Part shown: piece after piece, positions 7,845 to 16,439 of the stretch
How positions within the stretch are numbered: position 1 is the first letter of the stretch
How the letters are laid out: every line of letters begins with the position of its first letter
Assembly: GCA_035551355.1 (NCBI GenBank)
Contig: DASZNF010000031.1
Span: 1-64,000 of the forward strand
Length of the DNA: 64,000 bases
From: DATATV01 sp035551355
GTDB lineage: Bacteria > Actinomycetota > Actinomycetes > Mycobacteriales > Pseudonocardiaceae
Direction of reading: 5' to 3'
Notes under the pieces: generated by a model
Told to the model about the DNA's origin: nothing
What the model saw: the letters and a program-made list of their open reading frames with translations, nothing else
The model's database searches: none
Translations under genes and position numbers: made by a program

Positions 7845-8477
7845 GTGGCGGTTCGGGTGCTGCTCGTCGACGATCACGAGGTGGTGCGGCGCGGGCTGCG
7901 CGACCTGCTCGACGACGAACCGGACATCGACGTGGTCGCCGAGGCGGGCACCGCGGCCGAGGCGCTGACCAGGGCCGCGGCCAGCCGCCCGGACGTGGCC
8001 GTGGTGGACATCCGGCTGCCCGACATCGACGGCGTGACGCTGTGCCGCCGGATGCTGCGCGAACTGCCCGCCGCGCCGAAATGCCTGGTGCTCACCGCGT
8101 TCGACGACGAGAAGGCGCTGGTCGACGCGATCGAGGCCGGGGTGTCGGGGTATCTGCTCAAGCAGGTGCGCGGGCAGGACCTGGTGACCGCGGTGCGCGA
8201 GGTGGCGGCCGGCCGCTCGCTGCTGGATCCGCAGACCACCGCCCGGGTGCTGGCCCGGATGCGCCGCGACCAGGAGCCGGACGGCCTGGCCGGGCTGACC
8301 GAGCGGGAACGCAAGGTGCTGGAGCTGATCGGCGAAGGCCTGTCCAACCGGGAGATCGCCGAGCGGCTGTTCCTGGCCGAGAAGACGGTGAAGAACTACG
8401 TGACCTCGGTGCTGGCCAAGCTGGGCATGCAGCGCCGGGCCCAGGCGATCGCCTGGATCGCCCGGAAACAGAACTAA
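7845..8477 (+). CDS. DevR/DosR-type response regulator (NarL/LuxR family)
   Basis: This 210-residue protein has an N-terminal receiver (LLVDDHEVVRRGLRDLL, phospho-acceptor Asp in VVDIRLPD, conserved Lys in GYLLKQ). Its C-terminal LuxR helix-turn-helix is GLSNREIAERLFLAEKTVKNYV. The recognition helix EKTVKNYV is the one found in mycobacterial DosR, including the Lys and Asn that read the DNA box. GTG 7845, six bases behind TACGGT (7833-7838), is preferred to the frame from 7725. It faces the DevS-like kinase gene and overlaps it by four bases at the stops. A DevR-box-like palindrome lies upstream of cydA, suggesting a target. Confidence 0.9.
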   Translation: MAVRVLLVDDHEVVRRGLRDLLDDEPDIDVVAEAGTAAEALTRAAASRPDVAVVDIRLPDIDGVTLCRRMLRELPAAPKCLVLTAFDDEKALVDAIEAGVSGYLLKQVRGQDLVTAVREVAAGRSLLDPQTTARVLARMRRDQEPDGLAGLTERERKVLELIGEGLSNREIAERLFLAEKTVKNYVTSVLAKLGMQRRAQAIAWIARKQN

Positions 8478-9643
8478 GCCTGGGCGAGGGGGACTTCCCA
8501 GGTGACCGTGGTGCCGGTGCTGGGTGAGGAGTGGACCTCGCAGCCGCCGCCCGCGGCGATCGCGCGGTCGGCCAGGTTGCGCAGGCCGCGGCGGCTGACG
8601 TCGCGGGGGATGCCGCAGCCATTGTCGTGCACGGACAGTTCCAGCCGGGTGGCGTCGCAGCTCACGCACACCTCGACGGCACCGGCGCCGGAGTGGCGGA
8701 CCACGTTGGACAGCGCCTCGCGCAACGCGGCCCGGGCGTGGTCGGCCACGGCCACACCGACCAGTTCGGGGTCGCCGGTCATGGTCAGCGCGGGCAGGAA
8801 ACCCAGCAGCTCCCCCGCGATGTCGACCTCGGCCCGGACCGAGGCGAACAGGTTGGTCGCGGGCGGGGAGGCGTCCAGGTCGGCCGGGTCGGCCCGGCGC
8901 AGGGCGCCGACGGTGGCGCGGACCTCGGCGATGGTCTCGTCGAGCTGGTCGACCGCGTCGGCCAGCCGGGCGGCGTCCCGGCGGGCCAGTTTGCGGGACA
9001 TCCGGCGGCCCAGCAGGTCCAGTTGGACCCCGGCGGCGTAGAGGCGTTGCACGATGACGTCGTGCAGGTCGCGGGCGATGCGCTCGCGTTCCTCGTAGAC
9101 CGCGACCCGTTCCCGGGCGGTCGAGCCCTCGGCCAGCCTGACCACCAGGCCGGCCTGCGCGGCGAACGCGGTGAGCACCTCCACCGCGGGCTGGGTGAAC
9201 GGCGCCCCGCCGCGCCGCCGGTACACGGTCAGCGCGCCCAGCCTGCGTTCCGCGGTGCCGAACGGGGCGGCCGCGAACGGGCCGTAGCGGCGCAGCGCAC
9301 GGGGCACGAACGGGGCGGTGCGCGGGTCGGTGGTGAACTCGTCGACCACGATCGGCACCCCGCCGCGGGCCACCCGGGCGGCCGAGGACCGCGCGGACAG
9401 CACCAGGCCGACCGGGTCCTCGTCGCCGGGGGCGCGGTCGCCGTGCGCGGCCTCCACGGTGACCCGGCCGTCCGTGCCGCGGGCCATCACCAGGCCCAGG
9501 TCGGCCTCGACGAGTTCGGCGGCGCTGCGCACCACCAGGCGCAGCACGGCGTCCGGATCGTCGGCGGACAGGGCCGCGCGGGCGATCTCGGTGGATGCCG
9601 CGAGGGTCCGGATTGCCAGGTTGTGGTCCATGGTCAGGGTCAA
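8474..9643 (-). CDS. DevS-like sensor histidine kinase with GAF domain
   Basis: This 389-residue soluble kinase has an N-terminal GAF sensor at about residues 10-165, a HisKA_3 dimerisation segment RIARDLHDVIVQRLYAAG with the phospho-acceptor His, and a C-terminal HATPase (REALSNVVRHS, VHDNGCGIP, GLRNLADRA). It is shorter than mycobacterial DosS, having one GAF rather than two; haem binding cannot be judged. The start is TTG 9643 or ATG 9631. Only two bases separate it from the cydDC stop, so it is probably the last gene of the cyd operon. The convergent devR-like gene overlaps its stop codon. Confidence 0.9.
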   Translation of the reverse strand: MTLTMDHNLAIRTLAASTEIARAALSADDPDAVLRLVVRSAAELVEADLGLVMARGTDGRVTVEAAHGDRAPGDEDPVGLVLSARSSAARVARGGVPIVVDEFTTDPRTAPFVPRALRRYGPFAAAPFGTAERRLGALTVYRRRGGAPFTQPAVEVLTAFAAQAGLVVRLAEGSTARERVAVYEERERIARDLHDVIVQRLYAAGVQLDLLGRRMSRKLARRDAARLADAVDQLDETIAEVRATVGALRRADPADLDASPPATNLFASVRAEVDIAGELLGFLPALTMTGDPELVGVAVADHARAALREALSNVVRHSGAGAVEVCVSCDATRLELSVHDNGCGIPRDVSRRGLRNLADRAIAAGGGCEVHSSPSTGTTVTWEVPLAQA

Positions 9644-9645
9644 GG

Positions 9646-12600
9646 CTAGGCCCGCGCTTCGGTGCTGCCCGCCGAAGCGGGGGTGGGGCTGGTCACCTGG
9701 GCTCGGCCGTCGGCGACCCGGATCACCAGATCGGCGTCGGCGGCTTCCTCGGGGCGGTGGGTCACGTGCAGCACGGTGCGGCCGGCCAGCGCGGTGTCCA
9801 GGGCGGCGAGCACCTTCCGCGCGGTGGGCACGTCCAGGTGTGCGGTGGGTTCGTCCAGCAGCACCAGGCCGGCGCGCGGGGCGCGCAGCAGGGCCCGGGC
9901 CAGGGCCAGCCGGGCCGCCTCACCGCCGGACACGCCCGAGCCGCCGGGGCCCAGCGGCAGGTCCAGCCGGTCGCCCCAACCCTCAAGGCCCGCGGTGGTC
10001 AGGGCGGCGCGCAGGTGGTCGTCCGCGCCTTCTTCCGGGGTGGCCGCGCCGAGTCGCAGGTTCTCGCGGACCGTGGTGGCGACCAACTGCGGTTCCTGCG
10101 GGGCCCAGGCCACCTCGGCCGGCAGCACCGCGCGGCCGTGTTCGGGCGGCAGGAAACCCAGCAGTACGGCCAAAAGCGTCGACTTGCCCGCGCCGGACGG
10201 GCCGGTCACCGCGACTCGGGCGCCGGCCGGGATGCGCAGGTTCACCTCGCATAGCGCCGGGTTGGCCGCGCCGGGCCAGCGGGCGGACACGCCGGTAAGT
10301 TCGATCGCGCCGTCGCTGGGCTCGGGCACCTCGACCGCCGGGGCGGAGGCGGTCAGCAGGGCGTGCACCCGGGCGTAGGCGGCGCGCAGCGGGGCCAACT
10401 GGGCCAGGGCGGGGGCCAGCGTGTCCACGGTTTCGGCGAGCGCCAACGGAACCAGGGCCAGCAGCGGGGCCAGTACCGGGTCGAGCGTGCCATTCGCCAC
10501 CGCGAGGGCGGCCAGCCAGCAGTTGGCCAGGGCGGCCAGGCCCAGCGCCGCCACCGAGACGGCGGTGGCCAGGCCCGCGCCCCAGGCCGCGCGGCGGGCC
10601 AGGCCGGACAGCGCGGCGTCGGCGTCGGCCAGTTCGGTGCGGCGGATCCGGTGGGCGCCAACGGAAATCAGCGCGGCGGCGTGGTCGAGCAGGTCCAGCA
10701 CCCGGCCGGACACCGCGCGCCGCCCGGCCGCCTGCCGGGCGCTGGCCTGGCGTTCGGCGACCAGGGCGAGCACCGGTCCGGCCAGTCCGGCGATCAGCAG
10801 GGCCAGGGCGAGCACCAGACCCGCGGCGGGCAGCAGGGCGGTCAGCCCGGCCACGGCCAGGGCGCCGACGATCAGTGCGGCCAGCGGCGGCATGAGCACC
10901 CGTGGGGTCAGGTCGCGGACGGTGTCGGTGTCGTCGACCAGGCGGCGCAGCCCGTCGGACCGGCGCAGGGCGGCGGTGCGGGCCGGGCCGAGGCGCACCA
11001 GCGATTGCCACAGCGCGACCCGCAGCGCGCCGGACCGGCGGAACGCGGCGTCGTGCGAGACCAGCCGTTCGGCGTAGCGCAGAACTCCTTTGGACAGGCC
11101 GAAACAACGCACCGCGACGATCGCGACGGACAAGGCCGGAATCGGCGGTTGCTGGGACGCGCGGGCGATCAGCCAGGCCGCGGTTGCGGTGAGCGCGACA
11201 CCGCAGGCCAGTGCGGCCGCGCCGAGCAGCACCCCGGTCGCGGCCCGCCAGTCGAACAGCGCGCGCAGCGACACCCGGGACGGCTCGGCGAGCTCGGTCA
11301 CCGGCGCGGGGACCGGTTCGGGCGCGGGCGGATTCTCGTTGCCCGCCACCAGATCGCGGTGGGTGGCCAGCAGCACGGCCGCGCCCGCCCCGGCCGCCTC
11401 CTCGATGGCCCGGCCCAGTACGGCGGCGGTGCCGGCGTCCACGTGGGCGGTCGGTTCGTCCAGGAGCAGCAGCCAGGCGCCGTGCCGCAGGCGCAGCAGC
11501 GCCCTGGCCAGCGCGACCCGTTGCCGTTCGCCGGTGGACAGTTCGGCGACCGGGCGGTGCAACAGGTGCCCGGCGGCCACGGATTCGGTTGTCTTGGCCA
11601 GTTCGGTGTCGTCGGGGACATCGCCGGAATCCGCGCAGCTCAGCCGGAGTTCTTCGGCGACGGTGCCGGCCAGGAAGTCCGGGCGCTGCGGCACCCAGGC
11701 GATGTTCCGCCGCCACTCCGTCGAGTCCAGTGTGGACAGTGGCGTGCCGGCCACGGTGACCGAACCGGATTCCGGGGTGACGAAGCGCAGCAGCGTGGCG
11801 ATGGTGGTGGATTTGCCCGCACCGCTGGGGGAATCCAACCGGGTGATCTCGCCTTCGGTGATCCGGAAGGAGATTCCGTCCGGAGCGGGCTGCCCGCGGC
11901 GCAGGACGCGCAGGCCGCAGACGTCGAGCTGGCGCCGGAGGGGGTTCGGCCGCACCCCGTTTTCCGGGACCGCACTCCCTTCGGCGCCAACGATTTCGCG
12001 GACCCGGGACACCGCTTCCAGGCCGTTCTCGCTGGCGTGGAAGGCCGCGCCGGCGGCGCGCAGCGGCAGGTAGCACTCGGGTACCAGGATCAGCACGACC
12101 AGCCCGGTGGTCAGGCCCAGCGAGCCGGACACCAGGCGCAGCCCGATGTCCACCGCGACCAGGGCCACCGACAACGTGGCGATCACGTCCAGGGCCAGTG
12201 CGGAGGAGAAGGCCACCCGCAGGGTCGCGGTCGCGGTGCGGCGGTGCCGGTCGGAGACCCCGCGCACGGCCTCGGTCTGCGCGGCGGCGCGGCGGAACGC
12301 GGACAGCACCGGCAGCGCGCGCAGCAGTTCCAGCAGCTGGCCCGACAGCGCGGCGGTGGCGTCGGCGGCCCGGGCCACCTTGTCCGCGGTGAACCGGCCG
12401 ATCAGCGCGGCGAACACCGGGATCAGCGGCACGGTCACCGCGACCAGCACGGCCGAGCGCCAGTCCGCGGCCAGGATGGCCAGGCCGGCCAGCGGCGGGG
12501 TGACCGCGGCGGTGACCAGCGCGGGCAGGTACTGGGTGAAGTAGGCGTCCAGCGCGTCAAGGCCCTGGGTGGCCACCGTGGTCAGTTCGGCCGGGCCGTG

Positions 12601-13023
12601 CTCGTCGATCCATTCCGGGCCGCGGGCCAGCGCCGCGTCCAGCAGCTTGCCGCGCAGTTCCTCCTTCGCCGTGGCGGCGGCCCGGGCGGCCACGGTTTTC
12701 GTTGCCCAGGAAAGGAAAGCCCGGGCCAGCACGGCGGCGGCCAGCACCGGCAGCAGGCCGTAGGCGGCCGACGGGTGACCGGCCACGATGCGGGCCAGCG
12801 CGGTAGCCAGCGCCCAGGCGGCGACGACCAGGGTGATCGCGGTGGCCGCGGCCAGGGCGGCGGTGCCGGCCAGCGCCCGGCGCGTCGCGGGAGACAGCTC
12901 CGGCAACGCGCCGAGCGGGCCGCTCCCGGTCCGGTTTTTCCTGGCGGGAAGGCGCCGGAGCCGGGAGGTCTTTTCGGTGGATTCCGTGGCGGATGCGGCG
13001 GCGGTTTCCTTGGTGGCGACCAT
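9646..13023 (-). CDS. cydDC: fused CydD-CydC ABC exporter for cytochrome bd assembly
   Basis: One 1125-residue chain carries two complete ABC half-transporters. The first membrane domain spans about residues 40-330 and is followed by a nucleotide-binding domain (SPSGAGKS, LSTGERQRVALARALL, LLLDEPTAHVD). The second starts near residue 570 and ends with GPSGAGKS, VSGGEAARLALARALL and VLLDEPTAHLD. CydDC exports thiols such as glutathione or cysteine in E. coli and is needed to assemble cytochrome bd; actinobacteria often carry it as one fused gene. It starts at ATG 13023, two bases after cydB. A longer frame to 13872 overlaps cydB and is rejected. Confidence 0.93.
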   Translation of the reverse strand: MVATKETAAASATESTEKTSRLRRLPARKNRTGSGPLGALPELSPATRRALAGTAALAAATAITLVVAAWALATALARIVAGHPSAAYGLLPVLAAAVLARAFLSWATKTVAARAAATAKEELRGKLLDAALARGPEWIDEHGPAELTTVATQGLDALDAYFTQYLPALVTAAVTPPLAGLAILAADWRSAVLVAVTVPLIPVFAALIGRFTADKVARAADATAALSGQLLELLRALPVLSAFRRAAAQTEAVRGVSDRHRRTATATLRVAFSSALALDVIATLSVALVAVDIGLRLVSGSLGLTTGLVVLILVPECYLPLRAAGAAFHASENGLEAVSRVREIVGAEGSAVPENGVRPNPLRRQLDVCGLRVLRRGQPAPDGISFRITEGEITRLDSPSGAGKSTTIATLLRFVTPESGSVTVAGTPLSTLDSTEWRRNIAWVPQRPDFLAGTVAEELRLSCADSGDVPDDTELAKTTESVAAGHLLHRPVAELSTGERQRVALARALLRLRHGAWLLLLDEPTAHVDAGTAAVLGRAIEEAAGAGAAVLLATHRDLVAGNENPPAPEPVPAPVTELAEPSRVSLRALFDWRAATGVLLGAAALACGVALTATAAWLIARASQQPPIPALSVAIVAVRCFGLSKGVLRYAERLVSHDAAFRRSGALRVALWQSLVRLGPARTAALRRSDGLRRLVDDTDTVRDLTPRVLMPPLAALIVGALAVAGLTALLPAAGLVLALALLIAGLAGPVLALVAERQASARQAAGRRAVSGRVLDLLDHAAALISVGAHRIRRTELADADAALSGLARRAAWGAGLATAVSVAALGLAALANCWLAALAVANGTLDPVLAPLLALVPLALAETVDTLAPALAQLAPLRAAYARVHALLTASAPAVEVPEPSDGAIELTGVSARWPGAANPALCEVNLRIPAGARVAVTGPSGAGKSTLLAVLLGFLPPEHGRAVLPAEVAWAPQEPQLVATTVRENLRLGAATPEEGADDHLRAALTTAGLEGWGDRLDLPLGPGGSGVSGGEAARLALARALLRAPRAGLVLLDEPTAHLDVPTARKVLAALDTALAGRTVLHVTHRPEEAADADLVIRVADGRAQVTSPTPASAGSTEARA

Positions 13024-13025
13024 GA

Positions 13026-14027
13026 TCAGTGCCCGGCCGGGATGTGCTGGGCGCCGATCCGCTTGCGGAACACCCAGTAGGTCCAGCCCTGGTAGAGCAG
13101 CACGATCGGCGCGCCGAATCCGGCGACCCAGGTCATCACGGTCAGCGTGTAGGGGCTGGACGAGGCGTTGGACACGGTCAGCGAGAACGCACTGTCCACA
13201 GTGGAGGGAAGGACGTCCGGGTACAGCGCGCCGAACAGGGTGACCATGGTGGCCGCGACGAACACGCCGAGCAGGCCGAACGCCTGGCCCTCCCGCCTGG
13301 CCAGCAACCGCAGCGGGGCGGCGACGACGGCCAGCGCGGCGATGATCAGCGGGGCCCAGGTCCAGCCGCCGCCCTCGCGCAGTTGCACGTCCAGGGCCAG
13401 GCCGAGCCAGGGCAGCGGGGCGAACGGGGCCAGCCGCAGCGCCAGTTTCCGAGCCCGGTCGCGGATGTCGCCCTCGGTCTTCAGCGCGATGAACGTCGCG
13501 CCGTGCAGCAGCGCGAACGCGGCCAGGCCCACCGCGCCCAGCGCGGTCTCCGGGCGCAGGATCGACCACCAGGCGCCGACCCGGTTGCCCTGCGCGTCCA
13601 GCGGCAGGCCGACCGTGGTCAGCGAGAGCAGCGCGCCCACACCCAGCGCGGGCACCCAGGAACCGATCATGATCGCCCGGTCCCAGACCGCGCGCCACCG
13701 GTCGGAATCGCCCTTGCCGCGGTACTCGAAGGCCACGCCGCGGCCGATCAACGCCAGCAGCAGCACCAGCAACGGCAGGTAGGCGCCACTGAACAGGTCG
13801 GCGTACCAGGACGGGAAGGAGGCGAAGGTGGCGCCGGCGGCGACGATCAGCCACACCTCGTTGCCGTCCCACACCGGGCCGATGGTGTTGACCAGTACCC
13901 GGCGGCCGGTGTCGTCCCGGCCCAGGATGGGCAGCAGCATGCCGACACCGAAGTCGAAGCCTTCCAGGAACACGTAGCCGAGCCAGAACAGCGCGATCAC
14001 CGCGAACCAGAATTCCGGCAGGTCCAT
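13026..14027 (-). CDS. cydB: cytochrome bd ubiquinol oxidase subunit II
   Basis: This 333-residue polytopic membrane protein begins MDLPEFWFAVIALFWLGYVF and has the conserved LEGFDFGVGMLLP stretch, typical of CydB. Further family features are WDGNEVWLIVAAGATFASFP and TWVAGFGAPIVLLYQGWTYW near the end. CydB pairs with CydA in the bd-type terminal oxidase, which reduces oxygen with high affinity without pumping protons. ATG 14027 lies 23 bases after cydA; the gene is followed at once by cydDC. Confidence 0.95.
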   Translation of the reverse strand: MDLPEFWFAVIALFWLGYVFLEGFDFGVGMLLPILGRDDTGRRVLVNTIGPVWDGNEVWLIVAAGATFASFPSWYADLFSGAYLPLLVLLLALIGRGVAFEYRGKGDSDRWRAVWDRAIMIGSWVPALGVGALLSLTTVGLPLDAQGNRVGAWWSILRPETALGAVGLAAFALLHGATFIALKTEGDIRDRARKLALRLAPFAPLPWLGLALDVQLREGGGWTWAPLIIAALAVVAAPLRLLARREGQAFGLLGVFVAATMVTLFGALYPDVLPSTVDSAFSLTVSNASSSPYTLTVMTWVAGFGAPIVLLYQGWTYWVFRKRIGAQHIPAGH

Positions 14028-14050
14028 TGTGGACTCCCCTGTTTCGGTAC

Positions 14051-15571
14051 TCAGTAGGCGAAGGACAGCGCTTCGCTGGGTTCGTCGTCGCCCTCGGGTT
14101 TCTCCGGCGGCAGCACGGCGTCGACTCCGCCGCGCACGTACTTGGCCATCACCACGAACTCGATCACCGCCAGCACGCCGTAGAGCAGCGTGAACGCGAT
14201 CAGCGAGGTGAGCATCTCGCCGGCCGACACCCCCGGCGAGACCGCTTGCGCGGTGTAGAGCCGAACCCCCGGCACGCCGGTGGGATTGGGCACCACCACG
14301 AACGGCTGGCGGCCCATCTCGGTGAAGATCCAGCCGGTCGAGTTGGCCAGGAACGGAGCGGCGATGACCAGCAGGGACAATCGGTGCACCCAGGGACTGG
14401 CCGTCCACTTGTTGTCCGGGAACCGGCCGGAGCGGGTGAACCACAGGGCGATCGCGGCGGCCAGCGCGGCCAGGCCGCCGAAGCCGATCATCAGCCGGAA
14501 GCCCCAGTAGGTGACCGGCAGGTCGGGCACGTAGTCGATGGGCTGGCCGGCCAGCGCGCCAAGCGACGGATCGTCGGGGTAGTCGGCGCCGTATTTCTGC
14601 TGGTATTCCGGCACGAGTTGCTGCACGCCGGAGACCTGCGCGGTGAAGTCGCCCTTGGCCAGGAAGGACAACAGCGCGGGCACGTCCAGCGTTTTCACGC
14701 TCTCGCAGTCGGGTTTGGCCACGTTGCCGACCGCGAACACGGAGAAGCTGGCCGGTTGTTCGGTGTGGCACAACGCTTCCGCCGCGGCCATCTTCATCGG
14801 CTGCTGCTCGAACATCAGCTTGCCCTGGAAGTCGCCGGTGATGGCCAGCCCGGCGAACGCGACCAGGCCGACCCAGGCGCCCCAGCGCAGCGAGGTGAAC
14901 CACACCTGCCGGTCGCCGTCGGTCCTGGGCGAGCGGCGGTGTTTGCGGGCCAGATGCCAGAAACTGATGCAGATCAGGAAGGTCGCGGCCACCGAGAGGC
15001 AGCCGAGCAGGGTGTGCGAGGAGGCGGCCAGCAGGGTGTTGTTGGTCAGCACGGCCCAGATCGAGGTGAGCACCGGTTTGCCGTGCACCAGCGCGACGCC
15101 GACCGGGTGCTGCATCCAGGAGTTGGCGGCCAGGATGAAGTAGGCCGAGGCGATGTTGGCCAGCGCGACCAGCCAGATGCAGGTCAGGTGCACCCGTTTG
15201 GGCAGCCGGTCCCAGCCGAAGATCCACAGGCCCAGGAAGGTCGATTCGGTGAAGAACGCGACGATGCCCTCCATGGCCAGCGGCGGGCCGAACACGTCGC
15301 CGACGAACCGGGAGTAGGCGCTCCAGTTCATGCCGAACTGGAATTCCTGCACGATTCCGGTGACCACCCCCATGGCGAAGTTGATCAACAGCAGTTTGCC
15401 CCAGAACTTCGTCATGCCGAGGTATCTGCGTTCGCCGGTGCGCCACCACATGGTCTGCATCGCCGCGACCAACAACGACAGGCCGATGGTCAGCGGCACC
15501 ATCAGAAAGTGGTAGACGGTGGTGATGCCGAACTGCCAGCGCGCGATCCCGAGCACGTCCACGAAGGACAT
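14051..15571 (-). CDS. cydA: cytochrome bd ubiquinol oxidase subunit I
   Basis: This 506-residue membrane protein begins MSFVDVLGIARWQFGITTVYHF with a haem-ligand His in TTVYHFLMVPLTIGL, and has the second haem His in AASSHTLLGC. The quinol-binding region includes GDFQGKLMFEQQPMKMAAAE and GWIFTEMGRQPF. The Q-loop is of moderate length. Quinol is oxidised at the outer face while oxygen is reduced at the haem b/d centre. It is the first gene of cydA-cydB-cydDC-devS. A palindromic cluster 37-64 bases upstream of the start is a likely operator. Confidence 0.95.
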   Translation of the reverse strand: MSFVDVLGIARWQFGITTVYHFLMVPLTIGLSLLVAAMQTMWWRTGERRYLGMTKFWGKLLLINFAMGVVTGIVQEFQFGMNWSAYSRFVGDVFGPPLAMEGIVAFFTESTFLGLWIFGWDRLPKRVHLTCIWLVALANIASAYFILAANSWMQHPVGVALVHGKPVLTSIWAVLTNNTLLAASSHTLLGCLSVAATFLICISFWHLARKHRRSPRTDGDRQVWFTSLRWGAWVGLVAFAGLAITGDFQGKLMFEQQPMKMAAAEALCHTEQPASFSVFAVGNVAKPDCESVKTLDVPALLSFLAKGDFTAQVSGVQQLVPEYQQKYGADYPDDPSLGALAGQPIDYVPDLPVTYWGFRLMIGFGGLAALAAAIALWFTRSGRFPDNKWTASPWVHRLSLLVIAAPFLANSTGWIFTEMGRQPFVVVPNPTGVPGVRLYTAQAVSPGVSAGEMLTSLIAFTLLYGVLAVIEFVVMAKYVRGGVDAVLPPEKPEGDDEPSEALSFAY

Positions 15572-15607
15572 TCTTCTTGCCCGGCGCGATCCTGGGCAGC
15601 TGCCGGC

Positions 15608-15635
15608 GGTCCTGTCCTACCAGGACCTAGGTCCC
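15608..15635 (-). promoter_or_regulatory. palindrome cluster with DevR-box-like site upstream of cydA
   Basis: GGTCCTG (15608-15614) and CAGGACC (15621-15627) form a perfect 7-bp inverted repeat with a six-base spacer. Overlapping it, GGACCTAGGTCC (15623-15634) is a perfect 12-bp palindrome. AGGACCTAGGTCCC (15622-15635) matches 11 of 14 positions of the core DevR/DosR box GGGACTWWAGTCCC. A DevR-like regulator is encoded beside this operon, which makes the match meaningful. Binding is inferred. Confidence 0.6.
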
Positions 15636-15715
15636 ATGACCGCGATCACATCGATCCACACAGGATTGTTCTCCGGAACTCACCGGTATCTCAAATCCAC
15701 CGGGCGAGGGCCTCG

Positions 15716-16411
15716 CTACCGGGTGAGGGCCTCGGCCAATTCCACCGCGGCCCGCAGCACCAACGGGCCCACCGCGGTCTCGTCCGGCTTCTCCAGCGCG
15801 ATCACGCCCACGCTGGCCCGCAACTCCGGCACCCCGCGCACCGGCGCGGCCACCCCGAACGCACCGGCCTGCACCTCACCCGAGGAGGTCGCCCAGGCCG
15901 GGCCGTTGGCCGGCAACGACATCGCCTTGCCGGCCGCGCCCCGGCCCAGCGGATGCCGGGCGCCCACCCGGTAGGCCACGTGGAACGCCGTCCAGGACGG
16001 CTCGGCCACCGCGACCGCGTGCGCCTCGGCCCCCTCGGCCACGGTCAGGTGCGCGGTCGCGCCCGCCTGCTCGGCCAGCGCCCGCAGCACCGGCATCGCC
16101 ACCACCCGCACCTGCGGCAGCACGTTGCCGGCCAGTTGCAGCACGCCAAGGCCCAGCCGCACCCGGGAACCCTCGCGGCGGACCAGGCCGCGCTCGACCA
16201 GCGGCACCAGCAGCCGGTAGATCGCGGCCCGGCTGGCGCCGATCAGGGTGGCCAGCTCGCTGACGGTCAGCGCGTCCGGCCCGGCCTGGGCCACCGCCTG
16301 CAGCACGGCCAGCCCGCGTTCCAGGGTCAGCGAGCTCTCCCGGCCCGGGTTCGTGGGCACACCCGGCCGACCGGCCCGGTTCAGCGGGCTGATCGGACGG
16401 GGCGACACCAT
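15716..16411 (-). CDS. IclR-family transcriptional regulator
   Basis: This 231-residue protein has an N-terminal winged helix (TLERGLAVLQAV, LTVSELATLIGASRAAIYRLL) and a C-terminal ligand-binding domain with HPLGRGAAGKAM, the usual IclR effector-domain signature. ATG 16411 is preferred to GTG 16420 because GGGAGG (16422-16427) sits ten bases before the ATG but only one base before the GTG. The inducer is unknown. The upstream gene at 16440 is on the same strand, so the two may be cotranscribed. Confidence 0.85.
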   Translation of the reverse strand: MVSPRPISPLNRAGRPGVPTNPGRESSLTLERGLAVLQAVAQAGPDALTVSELATLIGASRAAIYRLLVPLVERGLVRREGSRVRLGLGVLQLAGNVLPQVRVVAMPVLRALAEQAGATAHLTVAEGAEAHAVAVAEPSWTAFHVAYRVGARHPLGRGAAGKAMSLPANGPAWATSSGEVQAGAFGVAAPVRGVPELRASVGVIALEKPDETAVGPLVLRAAVELAEALTR

Positions 16412-16439
16412 CGGACTCACGCCTCCCTGTGCCGGGCGC

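Noticed and set aside
7725..8477. Longer DevR-like protein from 7725
   Set aside because: The first 40 residues are unlike a receiver domain, and GTG 7845 stands behind a -10 box directly before the conserved sequence.
10363..13080. Long plus-strand frame of 905 residues opposite cydDC
   Set aside because: Its composition is Gly/Gln/Arg-rich without domains, typical of a mirror frame of a high-GC gene.
9646..13872. 1408-residue frame extending cydDC upstream
   Set aside because: The added N-terminal part reads through cydB on the same strand in another frame and is Arg/Gly-rich shadow sequence. The conserved CydD start is at 13023, two bases after cydB.
15571..15715. Rex-type operator before cydA
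   Set aside because: Rex often controls cyd genes in actinomycetes, but no TTGTGAAnnnnTTCACAA-like palindrome is present; the nearest TGTG stretch is not symmetrical.
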